DNA of 64,000 nucleotides, taken from the NCBI GenBank assembly GCA_964462675.1, contig CAYWYS010000006.1, positions 40,318 through 104,317 of the forward strand, in the 5' to 3' direction. Positions 44,607 to 53,019 of this stretch are shown here, piece after piece (positions within the stretch are counted from its first letter, which is position 1; the number at the start of each line of letters is the position of its first letter). Position numbers and translations under genes: made by a program. The notes under the pieces are model-generated. The model was not told the DNA's origin. It was given only the letters and a program-made list of their open reading frames with translations, and made no database searches. This DNA is from XN24 sp964462675. Lineage in GTDB: Bacteria > Pseudomonadota > Gammaproteobacteria > Steroidobacterales > XN24.

Positions 44607-46103
44607 TCAGGCGACGCCGGCCCGGCTCATCAGGAATTGCGCCAGCAGCGGCACCGGCCGGCCGGTCGCGCCCTTCGCCTTGCCGGTCTTCCATGCAGTG
44701 CCGGCGATGTCGAGATGCGCCCACGCCAGGTCGCGCGTGAAGCGCGCCAGGAAGCAAGCCGCCGTGATGGCGCCGCCCTCGCGGCCCGCCACGTTGGCAA
44801 AGTCCGCGAAGTTGCTCTTCAGTTCCTCGTCGTATTCCTCGGCGATGGGCAGGTGCCAGGCGCGGTCCTCCGCCTCGATGCCGGCGCGCAGTATCTCGCG
44901 CGCGAGGCTGTCGTCGCTGCTCATCAGGCCGCTCAGATGCTGGCCGAGAGCGATCACGCAGGCGCCGGTCAGGGTCGCCACGTCGATGACCGTGCTCGGC
45001 TTGAAGCGCCGCACATAAGTCAGCGCGTCGCACAGGATGAGGCGGCCTTCCGCATCGGTGTTGAGAATCTCGACGGTCTGGCCCGACATCGTCGTAACGA
45101 TGTCACCCGGGCGGCTCGCGAGCCCATCGGGCATGTTCTCCGCCGCCGGCACCAGCGCCACGACGTTTATCGGGAGCGCAAGGCGCACGATCGTCGCCAT
45201 GGTGCCGATGACGCCGGCCGCGCCGCACATGTCGAACTTCATTTCGTCCATGGCCAGCGGCGGCTTCAGCGAGATGCCGCCGGTGTCGAAGGTGATGCCC
45301 TTGCCGACGAGCGCGATCGGCGCGGCTTGCTTCGGGCCGCCGCGCCATTCCATGACGATCAGCTTGGGCGGCTGGCGGCTGCCCCGCGCGACCGACAGCA
45401 GCGCGTTCATGCCGAGCTTCTCCATCTGCGCCGGCTCGAGCACGGAGACCTTGAGATCGGCCTGGCCTTCGGCCAGCTTGCTGGCCGCGGCGGCAAGATA
45501 GCCCGGCGTGCAGACGTTGGCGGGCAGGTTGCCCAGCCTGCGCGCCAGCGACTGCCCGGCGGCGATCGCCACGCCATGCTCGAAGCCGAGCGTCGCGGCG
45601 GCCTGCGACTTGCGATCCGCAACCCACAGCGAGACCTTCGCCAGCTTCGGCAGCGGCCCCTCGATGCTCGACTTCATTTCATCGAAGCGGTAGGCAGCTT
45701 CCTCGATCGACTCGGCGGCGTGCCGCGCCAGCACATAAGCATCCGCGTCGGCCACGGTCTCGGTCGACAGGAAGCTGAATGCGTCCTTCGCGCCGGAGCC
45801 GAGCAGCGTACGGGCTGCCGCGCCGTGCGCCTTGCGCCAGCCTTTCAGGTCGAGCTTCCCCGGCTCGCCGAGGCCGACCAGCAGCAGGCGCCGCGCCGCG
45901 ATCCCGGCGGGCGAGTGCACCAGCAAGGTCGTGCCGGCCTTGCCCTCGAAGTCGCCACGCTTGACCAGGCCCGCGACCAGGTGCCCCGAGACCGCGTCGA
46001 TCTCACCGGCGGCCTGCGACAGCCGGCCCCCCTTGTATACGCCGACGATCGCGCAATCGGTGCGCTGTGTCGCCGCCGTGCCGGTCTTTGCAAAAAAATC
46101 CAT
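44607..46103 (-). CDS. pepA: Leucyl aminopeptidase (cytosol aminopeptidase)
   Basis: A 498-residue M17 metallopeptidase that removes N-terminal residues from peptides; in E. coli it also binds DNA in site-specific recombination. The family signature NTDAEGRLILCDAL is present, along with LVGKGITFDTGGISLKP (metal-binding Lys/Asp) and MKFDMCGAAGVIG. The ATG at 46,101-46,103 gives MDFFAKTGTA. It is divergent from lptF. Confidence 0.96.
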   Translation of the reverse strand: MDFFAKTGTAATQRTDCAIVGVYKGGRLSQAAGEIDAVSGHLVAGLVKRGDFEGKAGTTLLVHSPAGIAARRLLLVGLGEPGKLDLKGWRKAHGAAARTLLGSGAKDAFSFLSTETVADADAYVLARHAAESIEEAAYRFDEMKSSIEGPLPKLAKVSLWVADRKSQAAATLGFEHGVAIAAGQSLARRLGNLPANVCTPGYLAAAASKLAEGQADLKVSVLEPAQMEKLGMNALLSVARGSRQPPKLIVMEWRGGPKQAAPIALVGKGITFDTGGISLKPPLAMDEMKFDMCGAAGVIGTMATIVRLALPINVVALVPAAENMPDGLASRPGDIVTTMSGQTVEILNTDAEGRLILCDALTYVRRFKPSTVIDVATLTGACVIALGQHLSGLMSSDDSLAREILRAGIEAEDRAWHLPIAEEYDEELKSNFADFANVAGREGGAITAACFLARFTRDLAWAHLDIAGTAWKTGKAKGATGRPVPLLAQFLMSRAGVA

Positions 46104-46134
46104 GAGTCCCTCTCCTTGGCGCAGTCGTCCGGGG

Positions 46135-46140
46135 ATTGTA
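46135..46140 (-). promoter_or_regulatory. Candidate -10 box for pepA
   Basis: TACAAT on the minus strand in the context ACTACAATCCCCGG, 32 bp upstream of the pepA ATG. Confidence 0.4.
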
Positions 46141-46216
46141 GTTCGCTGCAAGCGCGATGGACGCGAGCCTGCCGCAGCAGTCGCGAGCCGCCCCCCCCTG
46201 GCGGCCGCGGACGCGG

Positions 46217-46222
46217 TAAGAT
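46217..46222 (+). promoter_or_regulatory. Candidate -10 box for lptFG
   Basis: TAAGAT in the context GGTAAGATGCCGG, 46 bp upstream of the lptF GTG. A GGGAGG ribosome-binding site is at about 46,241-46,246. Confidence 0.35.
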
Positions 46223-46267
46223 GCCGGAGTTTAATTCATCGGGAGGCAGGCCGAAACTGCGCGCATC

Positions 46268-47362
46268 GTGTCCGGCATCATAGACCGTTATCTGCTGCGC
46301 GAGACCTTCCGGACCTTCGTCGGCGTCACGGCGGTGTTGATGCTGATTCTGCTCGGCGACCAGTTCGCCCGCGGGCTCGCGCGCGCCGCGGCCGACCGCA
46401 TTCCGCGGGAAGCCGTGCTGAAGCTGATGGGGCTGACCAGCCTCGAGTACCTCAGCCTGATGGTGCCGGCAGCTTTCTTCTTCGCCGTGATGTTGACGAT
46501 GGGGCGGCTCTACCGCGACAGCGAGATGGCTGCGCTGAACGCCTGCGGGGTCGGTTCCGGCCGTTTGCTGCGGCCGCTGCTGTGGGCTGCTGCGGTGGTG
46601 GCCAGCGGACTCGCGATGCTGTCGTTCGATACCGTGCCGTGGGCGGCGCGCATGTCGACCGAGATCCGCCAGGAAGGGCAGCGGCAGTTGCAGCTGACGG
46701 CGCTCGAGCCGGGCCGATTCCGCAGTGCATCCGGCGGGCGCCTCGTTTTCTATGCGCGCGATCGCAACGCCGCCGGTCAACTGACCGGCGTGTTCATCCA
46801 GCAACGGACCGAGGAAAACGTCGAGGTCGTGACGGCAGCGCGCGCCGACCAGCGCATTTCCCTCGAGCGCGACGAGAACTACCTCGTGCTGTACGACGGC
46901 ATTCGCTACACGGGCCGGCCCGGCAGCCCGGAATTTCGCACGGCGCGCTTCGTCGAGCACGGCATCCCGCTGCCGGTGCCGAGACGCACCGACGCATCGC
47001 AGCAGCGCCGCCAGATGCCCACGCTCGAATTGCTCGGCACCGGCCTGGCGGAAGATCGCGCCGAGCTGCATTGGCGCCTTGCCGCGCCCGCATCGCTGCT
47101 GATACTGACGCTGCTCGCGGTGCCGCTCGGGCGCACGCCGCCGCGCTCGGGTCGCTATGGCCGGCTCGGCTTCGCGATCCTCGTCTACGTCATCTACAGC
47201 AACCTGCTCGGTGTCGGGCGCACGCTGCTCGAGGACGGGCGCGCGCCGGCCTGGCTCGGGCTGTGGTGGGTGCACGCCGCCGTGACGTGCGCCGGGCTGC
47301 TGATGCTGTACCTGCAGGGCGGCGGCGCCTGGCGGCTGCGCGCCCGCTGGCGGGCCGCATGA
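46268..47362 (+). CDS. lptF: LPS export permease LptF
   Basis: A 364-residue inner-membrane protein that, with LptG and the LptB ATPase, extracts LPS and pushes it to LptC. IIDRYLLRETFRTFVGVTAVL is the first helix. Six helices flank a periplasmic beta-jellyroll (residues about 125-265). It starts with GTG at 46,268. Its stop overlaps the lptG start by 4 bp. Confidence 0.95.
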   Translation: MSGIIDRYLLRETFRTFVGVTAVLMLILLGDQFARGLARAAADRIPREAVLKLMGLTSLEYLSLMVPAAFFFAVMLTMGRLYRDSEMAALNACGVGSGRLLRPLLWAAAVVASGLAMLSFDTVPWAARMSTEIRQEGQRQLQLTALEPGRFRSASGGRLVFYARDRNAAGQLTGVFIQQRTEENVEVVTAARADQRISLERDENYLVLYDGIRYTGRPGSPEFRTARFVEHGIPLPVPRRTDASQQRRQMPTLELLGTGLAEDRAELHWRLAAPASLLILTLLAVPLGRTPPRSGRYGRLGFAILVYVIYSNLLGVGRTLLEDGRAPAWLGLWWVHAAVTCAGLLMLYLQGGGAWRLRARWRAA

Positions 47363-48423
47363 ACATCATCGAGCGATACCTCGCTGTTGCGGCGGCGCGC
47401 GCGACGCTGCTGGTCTTGATCATGCTGCTCGCGCTGATCGGATTCATCAGTCTCACAACCGAGTTGCAGGACGTCGGCAAGGGCAATTTCCAGGTGGCCG
47501 ACGCGTTCCTGGTCGTCGTGGCCCAGTGGCCGCGCAATGCCTTCGACGCTTTTCCGATCGCGGCCTTGCTCGGCGGCATGATGGGTCTCGGCGCGCTGGC
47601 AAAGCATAGCGAGCTGGTGGCGGTGCGCGCTGCCGGAGTGGGGCGCCGGCGCCTCGGGGTCTCGATGCTGCTGGCGGGCGCCGTGTTCGCAGTCGCCGCC
47701 GCCGCGCTCGGCGAGTTCGTCATGCCGCCGGCCGAGCGCTTCGCCGACGACTATGCCGACGAACTGAAGCGCGACCGGACCAGCCTGTCCGGCCTGTCGG
47801 GCAGCTGGCTGCGTGACGGCGACAGGGTGTTCAACGTGTTACAGGTCGAGACCCTGGAGCGGCTCGGCGGTGTCTACATCTACCGCTTCGACGACGCGGG
47901 GCGGCTCGACTCGGTCGCATTCGCGCGCCGCGCAGAGGTCGGACAAGACCGCACCTGGACGCTCGAGGACGTGCGGTTGACGCGCTTCGGCGAGCGCATC
48001 GAGATCGAGGAACTGTCGCGCATGGACCTTTTGACCGGCATCGACCCCTCGGTCATGGCCGTGTCGGTCATCGACACCAACAGCATGAGCATCCCGATGC
48101 TCCGGGAGTACATCCGTTACCTCGAGGTGAATGACCTGCAGGCCGGGCGCTACGAGATGGCGATGTGGCAGCGGCTCGCGAACATCGCGGCAGTGCCGGC
48201 GATGCTGCTGCTGGCGCTGCCGTTCGTGTTCGGCCCGCTGCGCTCGGGCGGCAACAGCGCGCGCTTCGTCGTCGGTTTCCTGATCGGAATCCTCTACGTG
48301 CTCGGCAAGGGCGCGCTGGCCGACGGCGGGCAGGTCTACGGCGCGCCGGCCTGGCTGAGCGCGTGGTTCCCGGTGGCGGTGATCCTCGGCGCGGCGCTAA
48401 TCGGCATGAGCCGAATCCGCTGA
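47359..48423 (+). CDS. lptG: LPS export permease LptG
   Basis: A 354-residue partner of LptF. It begins MNIIERYLAVAAARATLLVL. FDAFPIAALLGGMMGLGALAKHSELVAVRAAG is the coupling region that contacts LptB. The periplasmic jellyroll spans about residues 130-260, and the last three helices include MWQRLANIAAVPAMLLLALPFVF. It is translationally coupled to lptF. Confidence 0.95.
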   Translation: MNIIERYLAVAAARATLLVLIMLLALIGFISLTTELQDVGKGNFQVADAFLVVVAQWPRNAFDAFPIAALLGGMMGLGALAKHSELVAVRAAGVGRRRLGVSMLLAGAVFAVAAAALGEFVMPPAERFADDYADELKRDRTSLSGLSGSWLRDGDRVFNVLQVETLERLGGVYIYRFDDAGRLDSVAFARRAEVGQDRTWTLEDVRLTRFGERIEIEELSRMDLLTGIDPSVMAVSVIDTNSMSIPMLREYIRYLEVNDLQAGRYEMAMWQRLANIAAVPAMLLLALPFVFGPLRSGGNSARFVVGFLIGILYVLGKGALADGGQVYGAPAWLSAWFPVAVILGAALIGMSRIR

Positions 48424-48431
48424 AGCGGGCG

Positions 48432-48848
48432 CTAGTCCCGCAACACCAGGCGCGTGCCCGACAGGCGGTCGTGCCAAGCGAGCCGGTCCCGATCCACCAG
48501 CACCCACAGGACGCCGAGCCCGCACGGGATCCAGGCGAGAAACGCGGCCGCAAAGCGCAGCAGCGCGCGATCCCAGCCGGGTACGCGGCCGTCGGCGGCG
48601 ACGATGCGCAATTTCCAGGCGCGCATCCCCAGCGTCTCGCCACGGGTCCAGCAGCCGGCGAAGAACAGCGCTGCGATCGTCAGCAGGTAGGCCCGGAACA
48701 GCCAGTCGCCCGGCGGCGCCGCCGCGCGCGTGATCGCAACCCAGGCGGCGCCAGCCAGCATCAGCACGGCGATCAGCACGAGTGCGTCGTAAAGGGAGGC
48801 CGCGAGCCGCCGCGCGAGCCCGGGGACGCCGGCCGAGCTAGCGGGCAT
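48432..48848 (-). CDS. RDD-family membrane protein
   Basis: A 138-residue membrane protein. GLARRLAASLYDALVLIAVL is the first helix with the RDD-type Arg and Asp. TRGETLGMRAWKLRIV and WDRALLRFAAAFLAWIPCGLG follow, then WHDRLSGTRLVL. The family has an unclear role, possibly transport. The ATG at 48,846-48,848 overlaps the end of the neighbouring NAD(P)-binding gene by 11 bp. It is convergent with lptG. Confidence 0.85.
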   Translation of the reverse strand: MPASSAGVPGLARRLAASLYDALVLIAVLMLAGAAWVAITRAAAPPGDWLFRAYLLTIAALFFAGCWTRGETLGMRAWKLRIVAADGRVPGWDRALLRFAAAFLAWIPCGLGVLWVLVDRDRLAWHDRLSGTRLVLRD

Positions 48849-49509
48849 CAGCCAGCCGCTCGATCGCCGCCGGGTTGCAGCGGCTGACGCCCGGGACCCG
48901 CTGCTTCGCCGCGGTGACCAGCGCGGCTGCGAGCGTGTCGAGCCGGACACTGCGGTAGCGCGCCAGGCCGCCAAGCAATAGTCGATCGACAACGGGCGCC
49001 GCGAGCTGTCCGAGCCGCTCGCCGGCGCGAAACTCCGCGCGGTCGCCGCGCAGCAGCCCCGGCTGCATGATCGCCAGGCTTGGAAACCCGAGCGCTTCGA
49101 CCGCGGCCTCTGCGTCGCCCTTGGTCCGCAGGTAGAAGTTGGTTGACCGTGGGTCTGCGCCTGCCGCCGATACCAGCCCGAAGAAGCTCGCGTCCCCGGT
49201 GCGAGCGGCCTGCGCGAAGGCTGCCACGCCATCGAGATCCACGGCGCGGAAAGCTTCCCGGCTCCCGGCACGCTTCATGGTCGTGCCGAGGCAGCAGAAT
49301 GCAGCCGTGAAGCGGCGCCCTGCCAGCGCCGCCGGGAGCTTGTCCAGCGTCGCCGTGACGTGCTCCACGCGGGAATCGCGCAGCGCCGGCGCCCGCCGGC
49401 CGACCGTCACGACCCGGCGGCAGTCGGCCGACGCCAGCAAGCGCGCCAACAGCTGGCTGCCGACCGCACCGGTGGCGCCTGCGAGCAGTGCGATCGGACT
49501 TTCTTGCAT
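48838..49509 (-). CDS. NAD(P)-binding Rossmann-fold protein (HTATIP2-like)
   Basis: A 223-residue atypical short-chain dehydrogenase. LLAGATGAVGSQLLARLLAS is the NAD(P) loop. AFCCLGTTMKRAGSREAFRAVDLDGV and FFGLVSAAGADPRSTNFYLRTKGDAEAAV match the HTATIP2/oxidoreductase family, where YxxxK is replaced by YLRTK. The substrate is unknown. It is the last clearly chromosomal gene before the mobile region. Confidence 0.82.
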   Translation of the reverse strand: MQESPIALLAGATGAVGSQLLARLLASADCRRVVTVGRRAPALRDSRVEHVTATLDKLPAALAGRRFTAAFCCLGTTMKRAGSREAFRAVDLDGVAAFAQAARTGDASFFGLVSAAGADPRSTNFYLRTKGDAEAAVEALGFPSLAIMQPGLLRGDRAEFRAGERLGQLAAPVVDRLLLGGLARYRSVRLDTLAAALVTAAKQRVPGVSRCNPAAIERLADAR

Positions 49510-49547
49510 CAGGGAACGGCGGAGGCGATACCGCGGTCGGCGGGGAG

Positions 49548-49596
49548 TGGCGCTCCGTAGGGGATTCGAACCCCTGTTACCGGCGTGAGAGGCCGT
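49548..49596 (-). other. 3' half of a tRNA-Glu(CTC) gene: likely attachment site
   Basis: On the minus strand this reads as the anticodon loop CTCTCAC (anticodon CTC), the anticodon-stem 3' side, a complete T arm (AGGGG-TTCGAAT-CCCCT), acceptor strand ACGGAGC, G and CCA. It matches bacterial tRNA-Glu from about position 28 to 76. The D arm and a proper 5' acceptor strand are missing upstream; the sequence there (AAAAA and onward) does not fold as tRNA. This is the pattern left when an element integrates into a tRNA 3' end. By geometry the intact tRNA should be at the far, right-hand end of the element, outside this window. Confidence 0.75.
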
Positions 49597-49619
49597 TTTT
49601 CCTGGCCTGCTCGCACTTG

Positions 49620-49720
49620 TACGGATCGCTACGGACTCCTCTATCTCATTGATTTAAAATAAACCTAGTGCTAACTCGTCCGTGGTGGTATGCGGCCGGA
49701 TTGTCCGTATATAATCCGTA
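49620..49720. repeat. Mirror-arranged TCCGTA repeats (integrase arm sites?)
   Basis: Four copies of (G/A)TCCGTA occur. On the minus strand GTCCGTA (49,636-49,630) is followed by ATCCGTA (49,626-49,620). On the plus strand GTCCGTA (49,703-49,709) is followed by ATCCGTA (49,714-49,720). The two pairs face away from each other around 49,670, between the tRNA fragment and the integrase gene. Spacing of 10-11 bp within each pair fits one DNA turn. Arm-type integrase or excisionase sites, or an operator, are the natural readings. Confidence 0.55.
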
Positions 49721-49756
49721 CGTAATCCAGTCTCTCCACGGAGCAGCGAGTGCAGT

Positions 49757-50992
49757 ATGGCGAGAACAGTATCAAATCCCAAGCTTTCGTCACGAACCGC
49801 ACGCCTGCCTCTGAAGGCGCGCCGGGAGCCTTACTGGCAGACCATCGTCAAGGGGTGCGCCGTTGGGTATCGGAAGGGAGCCAAGGGTGGCACCTGGATC
49901 GCGCGGTGGCGAACGCCCGAGGGGAAGCATGTCTACATGGCCATCGGGCCGGCCGACGACGTGACCGACGACGGCAGTACGAGCCTGGCGTTCGACCAGG
50001 CCCAGGAGAAAGCCAGAGAGTGGTTCGGTGATATGGCCCGGACTCGCGGCGCACGCTCGCTCTATACGGTCGGAGAGGCCCTGGACGACTACGTCCAATA
50101 CCTGAAGCGGGACAAGGCGGAATCGACAGCCTACGACGCTCAGAAGCGGGCCGACAAGTGGATCCGGCCGAAACTTGGCGACACGGCGATAAGCGCGTTG
50201 CAGCGCACAACACTGAACGAGTGGTGGGGGTCGCTGCTCCAACCGGATAAGAAGGAAAAGACCCAGTCCAAGGACTCGGCGAACCATGTGCTCACCATTC
50301 TCAAGGCGGCGCTGAATCGCGCGGCAGAAGCGCGTGAGCAGGAAATTCCATCGACAGACGCATGGCGGAAGCTGAAACCTCACAAAGGGGTTTCGCAGGC
50401 TCGACGGGTTGTTCTCGACAAGAAACAAATCGATGCGTTGCTGAAGGCCACGTCAGGGGGATTCCGGCAGCTGGTGCTCGCGGCACTCCTCACCGGCGCA
50501 CGCCCTCCGGGGGAGCTGGCGAAAATCCGTGCTGGCGATGTAGATCTCTATACGGGGACCATCACGATCAGAGGCAAGACCGGCCTTCGCACCGCGACGA
50601 TGGATGATGCAATGCAACAGTTCTTCAAGGAGATTTCCAAGGGAAAGCAGCCGGATGAACTGCTATTCGTGAAGGATGATGGGTCCATCTGGGGTAAGAA
50701 CCATCACATACGCCCCTGGGAGGAGGCCGCCTCGGCGGCGAAGCTCCCTTCAGACGCCACGATGTACTGCACGCGTCACACGCACATCTCGCAACGCCTG
50801 TTGAAGGGTGTGGTCATTCACCTGCTCGCCAGCGAACTCGGCACGTCCGTCGCAATGATCGAGAAGCACTATGCCAAGTACCTCGTGAGTGAGCGGCGCC
50901 AAGCCCTCAACGCGACGTCATTCATGGACCATGTATTCAAAAAGAAGACTCGCAAGCGCGCGAAAGCGCCCAAGAAGCGACCTGCCGCGTGA
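49757..50992 (+). CDS. Tyrosine-type site-specific integrase
   Basis: A 411-residue phage/island integrase. The N-terminal arm-binding region (residues 1-95) is followed by a SAM-like core-binding domain (about 100-200) and the catalytic domain (about 215-395). Visible catalytic residues are Arg249 (LLTGARPPGEL), Arg340 (YCTRHTHIS) and Tyr372 (MIEKHYAKYL); the box usually LGHS reads LGTS, as in many integrases of this subfamily. The C-terminus is very basic. It sits 160 bp from the tRNA-Glu fragment it presumably recognises. Confidence 0.94.
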   Translation: MARTVSNPKLSSRTARLPLKARREPYWQTIVKGCAVGYRKGAKGGTWIARWRTPEGKHVYMAIGPADDVTDDGSTSLAFDQAQEKAREWFGDMARTRGARSLYTVGEALDDYVQYLKRDKAESTAYDAQKRADKWIRPKLGDTAISALQRTTLNEWWGSLLQPDKKEKTQSKDSANHVLTILKAALNRAAEAREQEIPSTDAWRKLKPHKGVSQARRVVLDKKQIDALLKATSGGFRQLVLAALLTGARPPGELAKIRAGDVDLYTGTITIRGKTGLRTATMDDAMQQFFKEISKGKQPDELLFVKDDGSIWGKNHHIRPWEEAASAAKLPSDATMYCTRHTHISQRLLKGVVIHLLASELGTSVAMIEKHYAKYLVSERRQALNATSFMDHVFKKKTRKRAKAPKKRPAA

Positions 50993-51035
50993 GGGCCAAC
51001 GACCGGTTGACGCTGGTGCCGTGTAGGGAGGGGTA

Positions 51036-51416
51036 GTGGTTACTCGGATGACGCCAGGCGAGATCTCAGTAGAACTCTTGCTGAAGGCCGCACAATTGAT
51101 CGCAAAGGAAGTAGGGCCATCCGCCAAGTACTACAAGGTGCTTACGCTGCTGTACTTGGCTGTACACAACCGCGCCGACCAAGGAGTCTTGGCCTCGAAA
51201 CTGCAGGTAGCACCGCCAACATTCTCTCGGGCGGTGTCTGAACTTGCCGAGCCGAGAATCCATGGCGACAAGGAGTACGCGCCGCTGATCGAGGTCTCAA
51301 ACGCGAAGGACCAGAGACGCCGTCAACTGAGTCTGACGAGGGCAGGATGGGCGCTGGTGATGAGGATCCAAAACATCTTGACCCACGGTCAGCGTCATGG
51401 GCCGCCGTTGGTCTAG
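51036..51416 (+). CDS. Small MarR-like winged-helix protein
   Basis: A 126-residue protein. ADQGVLASKLQVAPPTFSRAVSELAEP is a helix-turn-helix, followed by a wing (YAPLIEVSNAKDQRRRQLSLTRAGWALV) in the MarR style. It may regulate the integrase or the cargo genes. A GTG at 51,036 has GGGAGGGG just upstream; an in-frame ATG at 51,048 is the alternative. Confidence 0.65.
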   Translation: MVTRMTPGEISVELLLKAAQLIAKEVGPSAKYYKVLTLLYLAVHNRADQGVLASKLQVAPPTFSRAVSELAEPRIHGDKEYAPLIEVSNAKDQRRRQLSLTRAGWALVMRIQNILTHGQRHGPPLV

Positions 51417-51426
51417 GTCGCGTTCG

Positions 51427-51516
51427 CGACAAAAGATCGGGTTATGCGACAAAAAAGGCGGTACGCGTCAATTAGAGCGCTTTATATGTCGCATAAATTC
51501 TTTTAGCGACATATAA
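51427..51516 (+). promoter_or_regulatory. Inverted-repeat operator of the Fic gene
   Basis: TTATATGTCGC (51,482-51,492) and GCGACATATAA (51,506-51,516) form a perfect 11-bp inverted repeat with 13 bp between, ending 8 bp before the Fic ATG. Two more GCGACAAAA half-copies are upstream (about 51,427 and 51,444). The AT-rich spacer and right arm would cover a promoter. A likely binder is the winged-helix domain of the Fic protein itself. Confidence 0.65.
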
Positions 51517-51524
51517 TCTGCCAT

Positions 51525-52925
51525 ATGCCGAAGCGAGTCCCCCAACACGAGCTAGACGCCATCCTCGCTGCCGTGGCGGCCCATCCGGAGGGCGTGCAGG
51601 TCAGCGCCATCCGCGACGGATTGCCGTACGATCTGCCGCCGCGGATGCTGCAGCGCCGCCTCGCCCGGCTGGTCGAGCAGAAGCGACTGATCGCCGAAGG
51701 GCAGGGGAAGGGTCGTCGCTATCGTGCGCCCGGCACCATCACCGGCACAGGAGCGTTTCGGGCAACTCTCAACGCGACCTCCGAGGGGCGCGGCGAAATC
51801 TATGTCCCGATCACCCCGGAGGCGGAGTCGATCAAGCGGGCGGTCCGGGCGCCGATCCAGGATCGCCGGCCGGTCGGCTACCAGCGCAACTTTCTAGATG
51901 ATTACCGGCCCAACGTCACCTGGTACCTGCCGGCGGAAACACGCCAACGCCTGCTGGAAATGGGCCGGCCGCCTCATGGTGAGCGCCCGGCGGGCACCTA
52001 CGCCCGGACGATCTACGGCCGCCTGCTCATTGACCTCTCCTGGAACTCCAGTCGCCTCGAAGGTAATACTTATTCACTGCTCGAAACCGAGCGCCTCCTG
52101 GAGCTCGGGGAGGCCGCCGAGGGCAAGGATGCGCTGGAAGCGCAGATGATCCTGAACCACAAGGCTGCCATCGAGCTGCTCGTCGACCAGGCGGACGAGA
52201 TCGGATTCAACCGCTACACCATCCTGAATCTTCACGCGCTGCTGTCGGAAAATCTGCTCGCCGATCCACAGGCCGGCGGCCGCCTGAGACGCATTCCGGT
52301 GGGCATCGACGGCACGGTCTATCATCCGCTGGAAGTGCCGCAGCTCATCGAGGAGTGCTTCGAGACAATTCTCGATACCGCGGCCGCAATCGCGGATCCC
52401 TTCGAGCAGGCGTTCTTCGCGCTCGTCCATCTCGGCTACTTGCAGGGTTTCGAGGACGTCAACAAGCGCGTCTCCCGCCTCGCTGCGAACATTCCCCTGA
52501 TCCGCGGGAATCTCTGCCCGCTGTCTTTCGTGGACGTTCCCGAGCGCGCCTATATTGACGGCGTGTTGGCCGTCTATGAACTGAATCGCGTTGACCTGCT
52601 GCGCGATGTGTTCATCTGGGCGTACGAGCGCTCCAGCGCGCGGTACTCGGCTGTGCGCCAGTCGCTGGGCGAGCCAGACCCGTTCCGCCTGCGTTATCGG
52701 GCGCTGGTCGCCGAGACGGTCGCGGCCGTGGTTCGTGAGGGATTGGACAAGAAAGCCGCGACTGCATTGGCGCGGCAACGTGCGGTGGAGCAGGTGCCGG
52801 CGGCGGACCAGGCACGATTTGTCGAAGTCGTGGAGACCGAGCTAATGAGCCTGCATGAAGGCAACATCGCGCGCTACCGGCTTCGGCCGGCCGAGTACCA
52901 AGCGTGGAGGCAACGCTGGCATTGA
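51525..52925 (+). CDS. Winged-helix Fic-fold protein without the catalytic His
   Basis: A 466-residue protein. Residues about 1-70 are a winged helix (LPPRMLQRRLARLVEQKRLI). Residues about 160-360 are a Fic fold. The inhibitory motif [ST]xxxE[GN] is present as SSRLEGN (Ser175-Gly180). The active-site loop, normally HPFxDGN(G/K)R, reads QGFEDVNKR: Gln307 replaces the catalytic His and Val312 the first Gly, while Phe309, Asp311, Asn313, Arg315 and Arg318 are kept. AMP transfer by the usual mechanism looks unlikely. I recall related proteins with FEDVNKR, so the change may define a subfamily rather than decay. Codon use is less G+C-biased than in the flanking core genes. Confidence 0.88.
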   Translation: MPKRVPQHELDAILAAVAAHPEGVQVSAIRDGLPYDLPPRMLQRRLARLVEQKRLIAEGQGKGRRYRAPGTITGTGAFRATLNATSEGRGEIYVPITPEAESIKRAVRAPIQDRRPVGYQRNFLDDYRPNVTWYLPAETRQRLLEMGRPPHGERPAGTYARTIYGRLLIDLSWNSSRLEGNTYSLLETERLLELGEAAEGKDALEAQMILNHKAAIELLVDQADEIGFNRYTILNLHALLSENLLADPQAGGRLRRIPVGIDGTVYHPLEVPQLIEECFETILDTAAAIADPFEQAFFALVHLGYLQGFEDVNKRVSRLAANIPLIRGNLCPLSFVDVPERAYIDGVLAVYELNRVDLLRDVFIWAYERSSARYSAVRQSLGEPDPFRLRYRALVAETVAAVVREGLDKKAATALARQRAVEQVPAADQARFVEVVETELMSLHEGNIARYRLRPAEYQAWRQRWH

Positions 52926-53019
52926 CAGGGAGTGAGGCCTCGGACAGTGCCTGTGGGCACAGGCAGACAGTTGCTTTAGAATTCAAAGAGAAGGGTAAGG
53001 CGGATCAAGCGGGGAAACG

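Noticed and set aside
45832..47358. Plus-strand frame open far upstream of lptG
   Set aside because: Only the part from 47,359 is LptG; upstream it is antisense to pepA and out of frame with lptF.
49548..49640. Complete tRNA gene
   Set aside because: GATCCGT at 49,622-49,628 (minus) pairs with six of seven acceptor bases, but the D arm and position 8-27 region do not fold, so only the 3' half is credible.
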